Source of the DNA: a virus
Length of the DNA stretch: 22,787 nt
Virus record (IMG/VR): IMGVR_UViG_3300031578_000361
Span: 1 to 22,787 of that record
Reading direction: 5' to 3' (one strand)
Part shown: positions 20,792 through 22,787 of the stretch, in pieces
Layout of the letters: each line of letters opens with the position of its first letter
How positions within the stretch are numbered: the first letter of the stretch is position 1
Program-made: the position numbers and the translations under genes
The notes under the pieces: generated by a model
Databases searched by the model: none
Told to the model about the DNA's origin: nothing
Seen by the model: only the letters and a program-made list of their open reading frames with translations

Positions 20792-22787
20792 CAATGTAGC
20801 GTTCCCAGTCGGCACGCAGCTTTTCCAAACCGGGGTTCCAATATCCGTAGCTGGTGTCCCCGGCTTTTTCTGGCCTGACTTTCTTCCGCTTAAACGACGG
20901 CGCGACCTGCTTCAGGATCCGGCCGAAGGCGATGTCCTCAGGCAAGCGGCTTCGGATGTTGCGCGTCTTGGCCCATCTAGCGAATGCCTCCCGCAGGCGG
21001 GGCGTATGGGAGATCTCAGGCCATTCGCCTGCCCAGTCGCCGCCTTGGATCTGGCCTGAGTGGATGCAGTCCAGCCACCATTGCTGGGCCAGGTCCAGGC
21101 CGGCGTGCTTCTGCTCAATGAGCGCTGCCGTATTGGGCGCTTCGTTCACGTCTACGGTGGACAGGTCGAAGCTCTGAAAGTAGCCGAGCAACTGGGCGTA
21201 GCCCCCCTGTTCCATGCCTTCCCGCATGTCGATGAAGAACTTCCTGTCTTGGCGCCTGCCGTCCCCGAGACTGAAGACGGCAAAGCGGCGTTCGTCCACC
21301 GTGGCGGGGACGATCCATTCCTCATTGCCGATGATGACGATGCGAGACAGGTTCTTTCGGACCCGCGGTTCCTTGCCCTTGTGCTCGATGAGATGCTTCG
21401 ACCCCGTGATGAGCCCCTTGAGCCGGCCTTCGGCCCGCTTATCGCCAGCCCAGGCGGCTTCATCCAGCACGAAGCAAAGGTTCGCCTCCAGGTGAGAGTT
21501 GAAGTTACCGAGCAAGTAGCGGTCGTTGTCCGCAGTGACGTAATGGATTCCGAGCAGAGCGCCCACCCGGTCGATGAGCGCGTTTTTGCCCGTCCCCTTG
21601 GCGCCCTTGAATACCAAGGCCACCAGAGGTTTCTCCCACGGGCGCTGGATCATGTGGGCGAAGTAGCCCATGAGCCAGTTGAACAGCTTGGAGTCGCCGC
21701 CGCAGACGTTCTGAAGCGCGTGCTCCTTGAATGCTTCGACGGCCGGGTGAACTCCCGCCTTGGGCCGCACGGTGAACCCGCGCCATTGGTTATACCATCG
21801 GCTCTCAACCTTCTGCTCAGGCGCGAAGACGATGCCGTCGTATTGGCGTCGGTTCTTCCACTCCATCCACGCCATGGAGATAGGCCGGGGCTTCTCCTTG
21901 CCAACGGCCCAGGGTTGGTTGGCATGCCAGGCGTGGAAGTCGGCCACGGGGATCCGTTCCGTGCAGAACTCCCCCTCCTCATTCGTGGTTTCCTGGAGGA
22001 CGAAAGCGCCGGCCTTGATGAACGCGAACTGGCGATTGATCTCCTCAAAGGGATGGCCCTTTTCCACCGTATGTGGTGACTCGGGTGGGAGATCTTGGGC
22101 AAAAATTGCCTCAGGAGCGGCGGCGCCTTGGGGCTCACGGCCATACTTATAGGCGTGCCGGACCTTGGCTTCGAGGTCATCGAGTTCCCAAGGGGGTTCG
22201 CAGCGATCGTTCCACCCCCAGGCCATGAGCGCGAGGGCCTGGTCGACGTCACAGCCGAAGTCTTTCACCCTGGCTGCCACCTTGTAGGTGGTGAGGTCGC
22301 CGCCCTGAGATTGGATGGCGAACGGCGCCTCAGTGCTCAGCCAAGCAGATGCGCGATCAAACGCCCGATCAGGATTGATGCCGTCCAGGCTGCGGCTGCC
22401 AGCCCCACGGTCATGCTGATCCACCCCCAGACGATCAACCAGCCAAGCAGGCGCGTGTGCCAGTCGTGAGTGGCCGTTGATCTGTTGGTAGCCCTTGCCG
22501 TCAATGAGGCTGCCTGGAGCGACGATGTAGCCTCCTCGGCTGCGGATATCGAGGCCGGAACCGAGCACGTCCACGCCTTGCCGACAGGCTTCCCCGTGCG
22601 TGTATATGAGGTGGCGCCCTCCTGAAGCTGTCTCATGCTCGAGCGTGATTGGGAAGTCGGACCCGGCGAGTTCCAAACTGAGAAGCGTTTCGTCTCCACG
22701 CTTGCCCTCCTTGATGTCCACGTCTACGACGATGAGCGCTTCGTCATACCCGAAGCGTGAGGTGCTGATCCCGATGTTGCGAGACTG
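20760..22787 (-). CDS. Primase-polymerase/helicase fusion (5' truncated by window edge)
   Basis: The - strand frame is open to the window edge, so the true start lies outside; 675 residues are visible. A GTG at 22721 is not the likely start, because the conserved NIGISTS and IVVDVD motifs lie upstream of or across it. Residues about 1-120 form the Prim-Pol domain: catalytic Asp22 and Asp24 in VVDVD, TASGGRHLIY with His59, and SGLDIRSRGGYIVAPGS. A PriCT-like segment follows, with TTYKVAARVKDFG and RCEPPWELDDLEAKVRHAY. The C-terminal ATPase has Walker A GAKGTGKN (395-402), Walker B CFVLDEA (438-444) and sensor-like IVIIGNEEWIVPATVDERRF. Phages use such fusions to prime and unwind DNA at replication forks. 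It runs opposite to the late genes. Confidence 0.88.
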   Translation of the reverse strand, partial: QSRNIGISTSRFGYDEALIVVDVDIKEGKRGDETLLSLELAGSDFPITLEHETASGGRHLIYTHGEACRQGVDVLGSGLDIRSRGGYIVAPGSLIDGKGYQQINGHSRLAHAPAWLVDRLGVDQHDRGAGSRSLDGINPDRAFDRASAWLSTEAPFAIQSQGGDLTTYKVAARVKDFGCDVDQALALMAWGWNDRCEPPWELDDLEAKVRHAYKYGREPQGAAAPEAIFAQDLPPESPHTVEKGHPFEEINRQFAFIKAGAFVLQETTNEEGEFCTERIPVADFHAWHANQPWAVGKEKPRPISMAWMEWKNRRQYDGIVFAPEQKVESRWYNQWRGFTVRPKAGVHPAVEAFKEHALQNVCGGDSKLFNWLMGYFAHMIQRPWEKPLVALVFKGAKGTGKNALIDRVGALLGIHYVTADNDRYLLGNFNSHLEANLCFVLDEAAWAGDKRAEGRLKGLITGSKHLIEHKGKEPRVRKNLSRIVIIGNEEWIVPATVDERRFAVFSLGDGRRQDRKFFIDMREGMEQGGYAQLLGYFQSFDLSTVDVNEAPNTAALIEQKHAGLDLAQQWWLDCIHSGQIQGGDWAGEWPEISHTPRLREAFARWAKTRNIRSRLPEDIAFGRILKQVAPSFKRKKVRPEKAGDTSYGYWNPGLEKLRADWERYIGGHVDWPMDD

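Noticed and set aside
21060-22079. Open frame of 339 codons on the + strand opposite the primase-helicase
   Set aside because: The - strand frame has clear Prim-Pol and Walker motifs. The + strand product is a low-complexity shadow without a ribosome site.

Overview
The window is about 22.8 kb of a short-tailed (podovirus-type) bacteriophage or prophage that infects a Gram-negative host. Genes are tightly packed, GC-rich and mostly joined by ATGA/TGATG overlaps or very short gaps. All virion and lysis genes lie on the + strand, and one replication gene runs in from the right on the - strand. No host gene, integrase, tRNA, IS element or CRISPR array is visible. The host cannot be named from sequence alone. 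A Gram-negative host is suggested by a GH108 lysin without a signal peptide, a 3TM holin of the gene-transfer-agent type and a candidate inner-membrane spanin.

Layout: (1) 1-754, the 3' end of the large terminase and a small linker protein. (2) 764-4265, portal, a Bbp19-like protein, two small unknowns (one a 36-residue membrane protein), the scaffold and a small unknown. (3) 4376-6352, major capsid protein, a Bbp16-like cement protein, a strong hairpin and two small virion-like proteins. (4) 6368-9671, tail tubular proteins A and B. (5) 9668-16982, a T7-style internal virion/ejection set corresponding to gp13, gp14, gp15 and gp16. (6) 17022-19235, a tailspike with a T7-fibre-like N-terminus and a pectate-lyase-type beta-helix. 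(7) 19236-20763, lysis: a vestigial lysin start, the GH108 lysin, the holin and a candidate i-spanin. (8) 20760-22787 on the - strand, a Prim-Pol/helicase fusion, truncated by the window edge and meeting the lysis operon tail-to-tail in a shared CTAG.

The genes form one late programme: package DNA (terminase, portal), build the head (scaffold, capsid, cement), attach the tail (tubular A/B, spike), load the ejection proteins, then lyse the cell. The head block resembles the Bordetella phage BPP-1 arrangement, while the tail and ejection block is T7-like, so the window is a mosaic.

The most notable observation is in the 1474-residue gp16-like ejection protein. It carries a PARP-like (H-Y type) ADP-ribosyltransferase domain in a stretch of visibly AT-richer codons, followed by a degenerate GNAT-like domain. 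Ejection proteins enter the cell with the DNA, so this could be an injected host-modifying enzyme, analogous in logic to T4 Alt. Other points of interest are an apparently inactivated transglycosylase domain in the gp15-like protein, three chitin-binding-like repeats in tail tubular protein B, the truncated second copy of the lysin start, and a hairpin that can cover the capsid ribosome binding site.
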